From the NCBI GenBank assembly GCA_913009825.1, contig CAJVYQ010000029.1, forward strand, positions 1 to 62,740: a DNA stretch of 62,740 nt. Reading direction: 5' to 3'. This stretch comes from an uncultured Deferribacteres bacterium (GTDB lineage Bacteria > Zhuqueibacterota > JdFR-76 > DREG01). The notes under the pieces were generated by a model. That model saw only the letters and a list, made by a program, of their open reading frames with translations. It had not been told where the DNA came from and did no database searches. Positions 24,360-33,743 of this stretch are shown one piece after another. A program made the position numbers and the translations under genes. Within the stretch, counting starts at the first letter, position 1, and each line of letters opens with the position of its first letter.

Positions 24360-25905
24360 CCAGAACCTGCTCCGCAAACATTCTCTGGTACAATCCGGCC
24401 TGCTGTGCCAATTCTTCATGTGTGCCCGTTTGCACAATCCTGCCCTTGTCCAATACCAACATTTTATTTGCGGCAACAACCGTGGATAACCGGTGGGCAA
24501 TGATAAAGGTGGTTTTGCCGTTGGAGGTTTCAAACAGAAGGTTTTTAATCGCTTTTTCCGTAATGGCATCCAGCGCGGAGGTTGGTTCGTCAAATATAAG
24601 AATGTCCGGATTTTTTAGCAGCGCCCGGGCAATGGAGATGCGCTGTTTCTGTCCGGTGGAAAGTTTTACGCCTCTTTCGCCGACTTTGGTTTCGTAGCCT
24701 TGCGGTAATTGTAAAATAAATTCATGCGTCTGGGATAATTTGGCAAAATGAACCACCTTTTCATCGGCAGCTTCCGGTTGGCCGTAACGGATGTTGTTCA
24801 ATATGGTGTCGTCAAAAAGAAATATCTTCTGGGAGACAATGCCGATCCGTTCCCGCAGCGATTGTGTGTGTAAAGTTTTTGCTTCATTGCCGTCGAAACA
24901 GATGTTGCCGGATGTGGGTTTGTAGAGCCGTAAAATCAGATTGACCGGCGTGCTTTTGCCGGCGCCGGTGGACCCTACCAGCGCAATCTTTTCCCCCGGC
25001 GCTGCGGAAAAGGAGACATTCCGCAGTACCGGTCTGCCGGTTTCATAGGCGAAACAGATGTTGTCAAAATTAACCGAGCCGTTCAGCCTTTGCACTCTTT
25101 GTTTCTGCCGATCGCCCACATCTTCCGGTAACAAATTATAAATGAAAAAAACCCGCTCCAGCGCGGCAAACGCCGATTGCAGAAACACATTGGCGCTTGC
25201 CAAAAAGCGGGAGGACCCGTAGAGATAGGCGATGTAGGAATTGAACGCAACAAAACTCCCCACCGTCATGTGGCCCACAATGATTTCCCGGGCGCCGTAT
25301 CCCAGCACCAGCAGTGTGCCCAGCGATGAAATGATGCCGATGACCAACTGTGAAAAGGCATTGCCAGTGTTTTGTTCGATGCTGGCCCGGATGGATTCCT
25401 GCACGTTTCGGGAAACCTGCGCCGATTTTTCCATCATGTTGTGGCTCAATTGCCGGGTTTTCTCGCCGAAAAAGCGGACGGACAAAAAGAAAAACGGCAG
25501 GATGATAAGCGACAGAAGCGTAAGCGGCCAATGCAGCAGAAACAGAATGATAATCCCGCCGAGCAATTTTAGAAAACTGGTAAATATCTCAACCGAGGTG
25601 TTGGAGAATAGTATTTTCAGCCGGAACACATCGCCGGATAGGCGGGACATGAGGTAGCCGGTCTGCTTGTTATCGAAAAACGATTTGGGAAAGCGCAGCA
25701 CTTTACTAAAAAGGCTGTTTTGAATTTCAAAGATCACTCTCTGCTCAAAATCGAAGAAATGGAACTGTTTTAGAAAGGAGAGAACCGCTTCCGTAACAAG
25801 AATTCCCAAAAGAATGGCTATAGTGATTGCCAATTTTGTCAAATCTTTGCTGACGATAATATCGTCAAGAATGTATTTGGTAAACAGCGGCTGAACCAAA
25901 GCCAA
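24355..25905 (-). CDS. ABC exporter (fused membrane and ATPase domains), 5'-truncated by an inserted element
   Basis: A 516-residue half-transporter of the MsbA/multidrug type. Six-helix membrane domain to about residue 265, then an ATPase domain with Walker A GSTGAGKST, signature LSTGQ (canonical LSGGQ), Walker B ILIFDEP and the His loop AHRLS. The only usual start is TTG at 25905, inside what should be the first helix. The same frame continues upstream (LFKRLFPFIKPHWRKGVLAS) to a stop inside the element at 25992. The element's 5-bp duplication shows insertion within or at the 5' end of the gene. Removing it extends the frame but still reveals no ATG. Pro follows the Walker A Thr, another departure. 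Probably a pseudogene or poorly expressed. Confidence 0.7.
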   Translation of the reverse strand: MALVQPLFTKYILDDIIVSKDLTKLAITIAILLGILVTEAVLSFLKQFHFFDFEQRVIFEIQNSLFSKVLRFPKSFFDNKQTGYLMSRLSGDVFRLKILFSNTSVEIFTSFLKLLGGIIILFLLHWPLTLLSLIILPFFFLSVRFFGEKTRQLSHNMMEKSAQVSRNVQESIRASIEQNTGNAFSQLVIGIISSLGTLLVLGYGAREIIVGHMTVGSFVAFNSYIAYLYGSSRFLASANVFLQSAFAALERVFFIYNLLPEDVGDRQKQRVQRLNGSVNFDNICFAYETGRPVLRNVSFSAAPGEKIALVGSTGAGKSTPVNLILRLYKPTSGNICFDGNEAKTLHTQSLRERIGIVSQKIFLFDDTILNNIRYGQPEAADEKVVHFAKLSQTHEFILQLPQGYETKVGERGVKLSTGQKQRISIARALLKNPDILIFDEPTSALDAITEKAIKNLLFETSNGKTTFIIAHRLSTVVAANKMLVLDKGRIVQTGTHEELAQQAGLYQRMFAEQVLV

Positions 25906-25991
25906 AAGAGAGGCACCGATGAGCAGCGATGAAGCAAGAACGCCTTTGCGCCAGTGGGGTTTAATAAATGGAAAAAGCCTTTTAAATAGAA

Positions 25992-26121
25992 CCTAAATTG
26001 AGCGATTCTTATGTCATTCCGTAGGAATCTTGTTGTTTTTGTGCACAGAACTAACAAGATTCTTCCAGAATGACAAATCTCTTTGGGTGGTTATTGCAAG
26101 CTAAGAATCGCTCAATTTAGG
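25992..26121. mobile_element. MITE-like element, family 3 (copy a), TSD TAGAA
   Basis: 130 bp with inverted ends CCTAAATTGAGCGATTCTTA and TAAGAATCGCTCAATTTAGG, flanked by TAGAA at 25987-25991 and 26122-26126. The inner part is also self-complementary (GTCATTCCG...AGAATGAC), so the element can fold into one long hairpin. It interrupts the 5' end of the ABC exporter gene. Confidence 0.88.
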
Positions 26122-26225
26122 TAGAATATAATTCTTGATTTTATCTTTTTTTGAGTACTTTTTGCGAATAAAAATGTCTGTAATAAACCTGGAAGGTTTT
26201 TTTTACCCCAATGCCAAATTTTCTC

Positions 26226-26283
26226 TTGACATTTCCTCTCTCTTGCCCTATATTTATCGGAAAACGATACATCGGAAAACGAT
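26226..26283 (+). promoter_or_regulatory. Promoter and tandem operators of MarR gene
   Basis: TTGACA (26226-26231), a 17-bp spacer and TATATT (26249-26254) form a near-consensus promoter. Immediately after it, ATCGGAAAACGAT occurs twice (26256-26268 and 26271-26283), each an inverted repeat ATCG-CGAT with period 15 bp. This covers the transcription start and fits MarR autoregulation. Confidence 0.7.
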
Positions 26284-26303
26284 GTTTATTTCTGGATTTT
26301 ATC

Positions 26304-26780
26304 ATGAATAAAAATTCTTTTGAGCAAAATGTGAACAAACTGTCTAAAACCTTCACGCCATTGATGCATATTTTTCATCATGTTGCCGGCGAGGTTTCCA
26401 AAGTCGGTGAATTTTCACTGGCCCAGTACCGGGTTTTGATGTTGATCTACCATGACGGTCCCATTTCCATCAGCGATCTGAAAATGCGCTTGAACATTGC
26501 CCAGAGTTCGGCCAGCGAAATGGTAGACCGGCTTGTGCAGCAGAAATTTTTACACAAAGAAAAAGCGGAAAAGGACCGCAGAATCACAATGCTTCGTATA
26601 ACTGCCAAAACTGGGCTGCTGCTGAAAAAAAGGATGTCGTCTATGCAGGATGTGTATCGCAAGATTCTGAAACCGCTCACTCCGGCGGAGCAGAAAGAAC
26701 TTGTGCAGGCTTCTCAACTCATTTTGCATCATTTGAAGAAATCCTCCAGTGTGAATACGGAGAAAATCAGCCGGGCGTGA
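26304..26780 (+). CDS. MarR-family transcriptional regulator
   Basis: A 158-residue winged-helix regulator. The helix-turn-helix lies at about 55-85 (ISISDLKMRLNIAQSSASEMVDRLVQQ), followed by the wing with EKDRRITMLRITAK. The open frame begins at 26211, inside the promoter, so the ATG at 26304 is chosen; it lies after the promoter and two operators, although the ribosome site (GGA) is weak. It precedes the second efflux operon (TolC, adaptor, RND pump) on the same strand and is the likely local repressor of it. The gap of about 330 bp means the pump genes may have their own promoter. Confidence 0.85.
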   Translation: MNKNSFEQNVNKLSKTFTPLMHIFHHVAGEVSKVGEFSLAQYRVLMLIYHDGPISISDLKMRLNIAQSSASEMVDRLVQQKFLHKEKAEKDRRITMLRITAKTGLLLKKRMSSMQDVYRKILKPLTPAEQKELVQASQLILHHLKKSSSVNTEKISRA

Positions 26781-27109
26781 ATATTAAGGTTATTTGGTTT
26801 CGCCGGCAGTCGCAGTCACCCATTGTCATCCGGTTCAAATAATGAGTACTAAATAAATGCTACTAAAACAATGGACGTTGATACAGCAATTAATTAGTGC
26901 GTGAATGAAAGCCTCACTTTTCTGTCATTCCCGCCGTGCCTGAGGCAGGCCCGCGGGCTCAAACAGAAACAACCCGCCGGGATTATAATGGAAATTTTTT
27001 TGCACTTCCCGTACCCCCTCGAGGGAAGTACGGGGTGTGTTTTCCGCCTCAGCTTTAATCGTTGCCAAACACAACCGATCAAAATAAAAAGAAAAAACGG
27101 AAACCGACA

Positions 27110-28456
27110 ATGAAAATAAAAAATGCGCGACTGGTACCTTTCATCATTTTATTTACTACCGGCGGGTTGATTCATTCCGCTCCGGCGCAGCAACGGCTCA
27201 CTTTGCAGGATTGCCTGCAACTGGCGTTTAAAAACAGCCGGCTACTCAAGACATCGGAGATGGCTTTGCAAATTGCCGGGCAGAAAATTGCCGCGAGCAA
27301 GGCACAGCAGCTTCCATCCGTTAATATCAGCGGCATTTACACGCGGATCGGCAAAATCACCGAAATCAGCATCCCCTCCGGGCCGGGCGGACAAAAACGG
27401 ACATTTCGCTTCGGCACGCCCAACCGGATGAATTTTGAAGTGAAACTACAGATGCCGGTTTTTACCTGGGGGTGGATCGGCAACACCATCGCTTTGTCCG
27501 AAACCGGCAGAGACCTTTCCGAACTGGATAAAAAGCAGCAGATGGCCGCCCTCACGGATCAGACGTTGCGCGCTTTTTATGCCGTCCTTTTGAACGAAGA
27601 GGTGATCCGTCTGCACCAGGCCAATCTCCGCCGGGCAGAAGACCACCTGCAGGCAACCCGGGAACAATACAATGCCGGGCTTGTGCCCAAATTAGAAAAG
27701 CTGCGCGCCGCAGTGCAGGTGAAAAATATTCAAACTTCTTTAAATGAAGCATACGGTAATTTGGAAAAAAGCCGGATTTTTCTGGCAAAAACGGTGGGCA
27801 AAAACGACGAGAAATTTCTGATTACAGGTGAGCTGCAATATGTGCTTTTTACACAAAATGTAAACCGGGTCATTAACCGTGCTTTGCAGCACAGATCGGA
27901 TCTGAAATCGTTTAAAATTCAGCAGCGGATGAAAGGAAAACAGATTTCCATCGCCGGCAGCGGCAACAAACCCAATTTGTTCTTCTTTTCCGGCTACAAC
28001 GTGCAAAATGGTTTCGACCCCATGAATCCCGATAAATTTATCGACAACTGGAGCATGGGGCTGCAGCTCTCCATTCCCCTGTTCGACGGTTTTGCCACAC
28101 GGCACAAAGTAGAGCAGGCGAAGATTGAACTGCGCAGCGTACAGATGCAGGAGAAGGAAATTGAAGATTTGATCCGCATGCAAATCCGGCAGACTTTCGT
28201 TGCCATCCGTCAGGCGGAACAGAAAATTCAAAATCAGGAAGAAAACATCGCATTGGCAAAAGAAGCGTACAGCGTTGCTGAAAAACAGTTCCGTCAGGGT
28301 TTGGTATCTTCTCTGGAAGTGAGCGACGCCCGGCAGGCGCTCAATCAGAACGAACTGGTGCGTACACAGGCAATTTTCAATCATATCATGGCCAAACTGG
28401 ATTTGTGCAAAGCGATTGAAGATTACACCTGGTTTGAATCTTCTGTGGAAAAATGA
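27110..28456 (+). CDS. TolC-family outer-membrane efflux protein (second system)
   Basis: A 448-residue channel protein. Signal peptide about 1-27 (VPFIILFTTGGLIHSAPAQ). Two coiled-coil OEP halves, with QYNAGLVPKLEKLRAAVQV in the first and EKQFRQGLVSSLEVSDARQ in the second. It pairs with the adaptor and RND pump that follow. The frame is open from 27062, but the Lys-rich upstream part is unlikely to be translated; the ATG at 27110 begins the signal peptide. No strong Shine-Dalgarno sequence is visible (GGAAAC only). The spacer before it contains a palindromic repeat (TACCCCCTCGAGGGAAGTA). Confidence 0.87.
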   Translation: MKIKNARLVPFIILFTTGGLIHSAPAQQRLTLQDCLQLAFKNSRLLKTSEMALQIAGQKIAASKAQQLPSVNISGIYTRIGKITEISIPSGPGGQKRTFRFGTPNRMNFEVKLQMPVFTWGWIGNTIALSETGRDLSELDKKQQMAALTDQTLRAFYAVLLNEEVIRLHQANLRRAEDHLQATREQYNAGLVPKLEKLRAAVQVKNIQTSLNEAYGNLEKSRIFLAKTVGKNDEKFLITGELQYVLFTQNVNRVINRALQHRSDLKSFKIQQRMKGKQISIAGSGNKPNLFFFSGYNVQNGFDPMNPDKFIDNWSMGLQLSIPLFDGFATRHKVEQAKIELRSVQMQEKEIEDLIRMQIRQTFVAIRQAEQKIQNQEENIALAKEAYSVAEKQFRQGLVSSLEVSDARQALNQNELVRTQAIFNHIMAKLDLCKAIEDYTWFESSVEK

Positions 28457-28489
28457 GGGTGAAGCAACAGTAACGCGAAATATTGATAG

Positions 28490-28690
28490 TTTCCTAAGGA
28501 ACAGGTATGAGACCCTTCGACAAAGTTTATCCTGAGCTTGACGAAGGGCTCAAAGTGACAGAGTCGGATAATGTCATATTGAGCGGAGTTCCGATGGTTT
28601 TTATCGGAACGAAGTCGAAATATCTCGTACCATGCAAACGACGAAACTAAAAACTTCAAAAAACTAAGATGTTAAATCCTGTCAAAAAAA
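28490..28690. repeat. Intergenic repeat between TolC and adaptor genes
   Basis: This stretch holds CCTTCGACAAAG...CTTTG-type inverted sequence and the block GTTCCGATGGTTTTTATCGG followed by ATCTCGTACCATGCAAACGACG, repeated nearly exactly at 32780-32830 after the pump gene. It ends with AACTAAGATGTTA, which resembles the right end of the element family at 44535. No coding content. Confidence 0.55.
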
Positions 28691-28724
28691 AACGGTTGAG
28701 TATTTACGAAATTCGGAGTTTTTT

Positions 28725-29609
28725 ATGAGAACCTCATTATTAATTTTAGCATCGGTTATTTTAAGTCTTTCCGGTTGCGGCAAATCGACCGAACCGGTTG
28801 AAAACGCGCTGCCAACTACGGTGAAAAAAATTGCCGTACAGGTGGAACCGGTGCAGATGGTGGAAATCGCAGTGACGCACAAAATCACCGGTGAGATTGC
28901 CCCGCTGTGGAAGATCGACGTTTTTCCAAAAATAAACGGCATTGTGCTGCGGGAGATGACCGGTCCCGGCAGCGTAGTGCAAAAAGATCAGGCTTTAGCA
29001 GAGATGAAGCAGGATGTTCCGGGCGTCGAATTCTCTCCGGTAAAGATCAATGCGCCTGTATCCGGCACCATCACCATGGACGCAGTGGAAGAGGGTGCCA
29101 CACTGACGATGCAAAAACCTGCCTATTCCATCAGCAAATTAAGACAGGTTTACATGGTCGCGCCGGTCATGGAAGCGCTGATCGGCAAAATTAAAACCGG
29201 CAATCCGGCGAAAATTTCGGTAGAAGCTTATCCTGACCGGCCGTTTATGGGAAAGATTGCCGAAATCAGCCCGAATGTGGACCCGGTTTCGCGAACGGTT
29301 CAGATTAAAATTAAAATTGACAATCCCAAACGTCTCCTGAAACCGGGTATGTTTGCCCGGGCTGCCATCAAAACAGATCACCGGAAAGGATTGATTGTGC
29401 CGCTGGACGCGGTTGTGTACACCGGGGCCCGGCGTTATGTGTTTGTCGTCCGGGAAGGGAAAGCAAAGAAAATAGACGTAATTCAGGGCGCTATTCTGGA
29501 CAACAAAATTGCCGTAACCGGTGACCTGCAGGAAGGGGAATTAGTGGTGGTGATGGGGCAGAATTTATTGGAAGACGGCAGAGCTGTCGAAGTAACAGAG
29601 GGTATCTGA
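28725..29609 (+). CDS. RND efflux membrane-fusion lipoprotein (second system)
   Basis: A 294-residue periplasmic adaptor. A lipoprotein signal with SLSGC at residues 14-18 predicts lipid anchoring. It carries lipoyl-like halves (DVFPKINGIVLREMTGPGSVVQ; INAPVSGTITMDAVEEGATL) with almost no helical hairpin between them, then beta-barrel and membrane-proximal domains (ISPNVDPVSRTVQIKIKID). It is shorter than AcrA because the hairpin is reduced. CGGAG precedes the ATG, and one base separates its stop from the pump's ATG, indicating tight coupling. Confidence 0.87.
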   Translation: MRTSLLILASVILSLSGCGKSTEPVENALPTTVKKIAVQVEPVQMVEIAVTHKITGEIAPLWKIDVFPKINGIVLREMTGPGSVVQKDQALAEMKQDVPGVEFSPVKINAPVSGTITMDAVEEGATLTMQKPAYSISKLRQVYMVAPVMEALIGKIKTGNPAKISVEAYPDRPFMGKIAEISPNVDPVSRTVQIKIKIDNPKRLLKPGMFARAAIKTDHRKGLIVPLDAVVYTGARRYVFVVREGKAKKIDVIQGAILDNKIAVTGDLQEGELVVVMGQNLLEDGRAVEVTEGI

Positions 29610-29610
29610 A

Positions 29611-32600
29611 ATGAAGATAGCAGAAATCAGTATAAAACGGCCGGTGGGAACCGTGCTTATTGTTATTGCGGTCATCATTTTGGGATTCATTTCAATACCG
29701 GACATTCCGGTTTCATTCTGGCCGGAATTCGTTGCCCCCACATTGATCGTAGTGTCTCCTTATCCCGGCGTTGCCCCGGAGGAAATTGAAGAGCAGATTG
29801 CCAAACCACTGGAAGAAGCACTCAGCACCATCGACGGCGTGGACGAGATCGAGACCACCTGCATGGAAGGTGTTTGCCGGGTTAACGTTCGTTTCGACTG
29901 GGGCATCGATTTTGACGAAGCAAAATTGAAAGTACAGGAACACAGCCGCCGGGCGCGGGCACGTTTCCCCAGGGAAGCGCAGGAGCCGCAAGTACTGCAG
30001 GTTCAGGATTTCCTGCCGCCGGGCATCGAGTTCGGTTTTCATTCCAGGACCCGCAGCCTTAACGATATCCGTGACTTCGTGGAAAATAAGATGAAAAACC
30101 GGTTCCTGCGTTTAAAAAATGTTGCTATTGTAGAAATTACCGGTGGATTTGTACAGCAGTTTGTGGTGGAAATAAACCCCGACAAATTGTATGCCTATCA
30201 ATTAACGCTGCAGCAGATTAGTTCGGTTTTAACTTCGGAAAATATAGACCTGCCGGCCGGGAAATTAACCGGCAGCCACAATAATTATTTTGTTCGAACC
30301 GTGGGCAAATTCAGGGGAATCGAAGATATTGAGAATCTCATCATCGCCGCGCCCAAAGGGAGTCCTGTTTATCTGAAAGATATTGCCGCCGTTTCTTTCA
30401 CTAATAAAGAAAGATCAACCATCACCCGTCTGAACGGGGAAGAGTTGATCGGCATGGCGCTGCGGGAAAAGAGCGGCGGCAACACGGTAGCCATGTGCGA
30501 TGAAGCGAAAGCCGAACTGGCGTTCATCAGAAATGAGATACCCCCGGATATTCAAGTGGATATCATTCGCGACCAATCCCTGTTCATCAAAACTTCGATT
30601 AACAATGTAGTGCGCAACGCCACTATCGGCGCGGTTCTGGCGGGAATCATCATCTTCCTTTTTCTGGGAAATTTAAGAAATACACTTATTATCGCCCTCT
30701 CTATTCCCATCTCCATCGTTGCCACTTTTGTGCTCATCAAACAGTTCGGTCTGTCGATCAACACCATTTCTCTGGGCGGGCTGGCTCTGGGTGTCGGTAT
30801 GATTGTGGATTCCTCGGTGGTAGTGATCGAGAATATTTTCCGGCATCTGCAGGAAAATCACGGTTCGAACCGCTACGAAAACGTGGTTAACGCCACCGCA
30901 GAAGTAGGTACGGCTGTATCATCATCCACACTTACTTCCATTGTGGTTTTTCTGCCCATGGCGTTTCTTTCCGGTCTGGTAGCCACCCTTTTAGGTGAAT
31001 TGGCATTAACGATTGTGTTCGCTCTTTCCATTTCCGTTATTGTCGCGCTTACCATCGTCCCCATGCTCAGTTTTAAGCTGATGAAAACACAAAAAGGCAC
31101 TTCCGTTTTCAGCAAAATCACCGGCGGCTGGCAGAGGTCATTTGACCGCTTATTGAGCGGATACATCCCCACTTTACGCCTGGCGCTTCGGTTCCGGATT
31201 GTAACCATTCTGCTGGCCGGTGCGTTGCTTGTCGCCAGTTTCATGCTCATTGCCCCCCGGTTGAATGTGGAAATGTTACCCGCCATCAATCAGGGCGAAT
31301 TCATCATCGATCTGTCCCTGCCCGAAGGTACGCGGATCGTATTTACGGATCAAATCACCGGCAAAATTGAAGCTGATCTGAAAAATTACCCGGAGGTGGC
31401 ACAGAGCTACGCAGTCGTGGGAATTCATTCGGTGAAACGGGAGCTTAAATCCAATTCGGCGACCATTACCGTGAATTTAAAAAAGCAATTTCAGCCGGTT
31501 ATCCATCAATTTATGGAAAAAATTCGCCAACGGTGGCAGAAATTACCGGGGGCTACAATTGCAGTACGGCAGACAGACGTAACCGAAGGGATGAAAAAGC
31601 AGCCCATCGATGTGCGTGTGGCCGGCGATAACCAACAAACTCTGAACCGGTTAGGCAAACAGATCCGGGACGAGATCGCCAAAATTCCCGGAGTGGTCAA
31701 TCTGAACACTTCATTTCAGGAGAGACTTGCCGATTTTGATATTCGTGTAAACCGGGAGAAAGCCGCCGATTTAGGAGTGTCCGGCAGCCAGATCGCCGGC
31801 ACCGTGCGCATGGCGCTGTTAGGCACGGCCGTCACCAAATTGAGCAGCTACGGTAAAGAATACGACATCAAAGTGATGGTTGATAACAACCGGATCCGGT
31901 CGATCAACGATTTACTGGATCTTCCGCTCACCACCATGAAGGGCCGGGTGATTCCGGTTCGAGCCGTTGCCGGTGTAACGCTGGAACAGAGTCCCAGCCA
32001 AATCAAACGGTTCGACCAGCAGCGTGTAGTGGAAATTAAAGGCGATGTTGCCGGTCGATCCCAGCGGCAGGTGAAAGCGGCAATCGAGAAAAAGATGGCC
32101 ACACTAAATCTTCCCCCCGATTATTTGATCACCTACGGCGGCCAATCCAGAGCCATCGCCGCATCGTTCAAAAGCCTGGGTACTGCCTTGATTATCGCCA
32201 TTTTTTTGGTTTATGTAGTTATGGGGTCACAGTTTAATTCTTACATTCATCCGTTTACCATCGCTTTCACCATCCCGTTGGCCCTGATCGGCGTACTGCT
32301 GGGACTGTTGGTCTTCGGCGCCAGCTTCAGCATGAACGCTTTTCTGGGCGGTATCATGCTGGTTGGCATCGTGGTGAATAACGGCATTCTGCTGTTAGAC
32401 TACATCAACCAATTGCGCGCGAAAGGGATGGAAAAAACGGCAGCCATCATCAAAGGCGGCGCCACCCGTCTGCGGCCGGTGCTGATCACTTCTCTCACCA
32501 CTGTTTTCGGCATGCTGCCCATCGCCCTGGGACTGGGCGAAGGCGCGGAATCGTTGCAGCCGCTGGGCGCCGTAGTGGTCGGCGGTTTAACCACATCTAC

Positions 32601-32667
32601 TTTTTTAACTTTGATTGTAATTCCCTGTGTTTATTCTTTGTTCGATCGGCTGAGGATAACGAAATAG
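29611..32667 (+). CDS. RND efflux pump (second system)
   Basis: A 1018-residue RND permease with the standard two porter domains and twelve expected membrane helices. The N-terminus IAEISIKRPVGTVLIVIAV is typical. Helix 4 reads GMIVDSSVVVIENIF and keeps Asp400, which aligns with the proton-relay Asp407 of AcrB, unlike the first pump in this window. Helix 10 has GIVVNNGILLLDY. It acts with the adaptor one base upstream and the TolC protein before that; order TolC-adaptor-pump differs from the first operon (adaptor-pump-TolC). Substrates cannot be deduced. The MarR gene at 26304 is the probable regulator. Confidence 0.92.
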   Translation: MKIAEISIKRPVGTVLIVIAVIILGFISIPDIPVSFWPEFVAPTLIVVSPYPGVAPEEIEEQIAKPLEEALSTIDGVDEIETTCMEGVCRVNVRFDWGIDFDEAKLKVQEHSRRARARFPREAQEPQVLQVQDFLPPGIEFGFHSRTRSLNDIRDFVENKMKNRFLRLKNVAIVEITGGFVQQFVVEINPDKLYAYQLTLQQISSVLTSENIDLPAGKLTGSHNNYFVRTVGKFRGIEDIENLIIAAPKGSPVYLKDIAAVSFTNKERSTITRLNGEELIGMALREKSGGNTVAMCDEAKAELAFIRNEIPPDIQVDIIRDQSLFIKTSINNVVRNATIGAVLAGIIIFLFLGNLRNTLIIALSIPISIVATFVLIKQFGLSINTISLGGLALGVGMIVDSSVVVIENIFRHLQENHGSNRYENVVNATAEVGTAVSSSTLTSIVVFLPMAFLSGLVATLLGELALTIVFALSISVIVALTIVPMLSFKLMKTQKGTSVFSKITGGWQRSFDRLLSGYIPTLRLALRFRIVTILLAGALLVASFMLIAPRLNVEMLPAINQGEFIIDLSLPEGTRIVFTDQITGKIEADLKNYPEVAQSYAVVGIHSVKRELKSNSATITVNLKKQFQPVIHQFMEKIRQRWQKLPGATIAVRQTDVTEGMKKQPIDVRVAGDNQQTLNRLGKQIRDEIAKIPGVVNLNTSFQERLADFDIRVNREKAADLGVSGSQIAGTVRMALLGTAVTKLSSYGKEYDIKVMVDNNRIRSINDLLDLPLTTMKGRVIPVRAVAGVTLEQSPSQIKRFDQQRVVEIKGDVAGRSQRQVKAAIEKKMATLNLPPDYLITYGGQSRAIAASFKSLGTALIIAIFLVYVVMGSQFNSYIHPFTIAFTIPLALIGVLLGLLVFGASFSMNAFLGGIMLVGIVVNNGILLLDYINQLRAKGMEKTAAIIKGGATRLRPVLITSLTTVFGMLPIALGLGEGAESLQPLGAVVVGGLTTSTFLTLIVIPCVYSLFDRLRITK

Positions 32668-33743
32668 GGATGATTCCCTTCAACTCCAGCCAAATATAGT
32701 TCATCAGGCTTCCCCCACTGAGTCGGGCAGGCATTCAGGGTTACACTGGCATATCATGTCAGGTTGAGCACCGTTCCGATGGTTTTTATCGGAACGGAGT
32801 CTAAACATCTCGTACCATGCAAACGACGAAATTAGCAGTAATTTCGACAAACTAAAATATTGCCCTCTCAATAATTTATGTTAACTTACTGTTACCCAAA
32901 AAATAAAGATTGAGCCAAACGCCATTAGAAGAAATATACATTGAATTTGTGCAGGAATTTTCGTAAAATTACTGAGTTCAGTCTGAAAAGATTCGAACCG
33001 CTAATTTTGCCAGTGAACGTTAGTTGGTTTTTGTAATATTTTAGTTCTTTGAAACAAATCGATGATTTTTTTTGTGCTTTCATGATGAACGTTATATTGG
33101 GGGATGAATATTCAACCGTCCCTGCGGGACGGGATATGTTTTATTCTTTGTTACCCACCAATAAATTGGCGGGCTATTTTCATTAATCCCTGCGGGATTA
33201 TTGGGATTGCAATTTGAATTTTTTTAAAAAAAAAGTGATACAAAATTGATGAGTTTGTTGATTTAATGCAAAAAACTTCCAAAGTTTTTGATCAATTCTG
33301 CAAAATGTGATTTATATTTTTAGAACATACGATATGTTGACAAACGCCCCCGGGGAAACTTTGGAAGTCTAATTAATCAACAGAATCATTGATGAACTCG
33401 TAAAAAGTCCAAAAATCTGAGAACGAATCTATATACGGTGTGCGATTAAATGCAATCTATGCCATATATTGATCATATTTTTATTATGTCGACTTTTTAT
33501 GAATCCATCAAAATTAATTTCCCGGATACCGGCACAATACATTTGGGACTTTGTCCCGCAGGGACAATGCGAAAATAGCCCGGAGATTCATCTCCGGGAA
33601 AAGAAAAGAGAAGGATATTTGTCGTCCCGCAGGGACGATTGAAGGCAGCCCCCCTTGAGGGATGGTACAGGGAGTGTTCTTTCAATCTATCTGAAAAGTT
33701 ACATCAAGTCATTATTTATCTAACCAATCAAAAGGAGATTGCC
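32668..33743. repeat. 1-kb gene-free stretch with palindromic repeats
   Basis: No gene is seen. It contains a copy of the 28570-28640 block (32780-32830), a left-end-like sequence TATTTTAGTTCTTTGAAA near 33040, and two CCCTGCGGG/CCCGCAGGG repeat groups (33115-33210 and 33545-33645) in opposite orientation to each other. Several are internally palindromic. AAAGGAGAT at 33731-33739 is the ribosome site of the next gene. Confidence 0.6.

Noticed and set aside
33115-33650. CRISPR-like repeats (CCCTGCGGG/CCCGCAGGG groups)
   Set aside because: Spacing is irregular, orientation alternates and there are no uniform spacers or cas genes; they are dispersed palindromic repeats.
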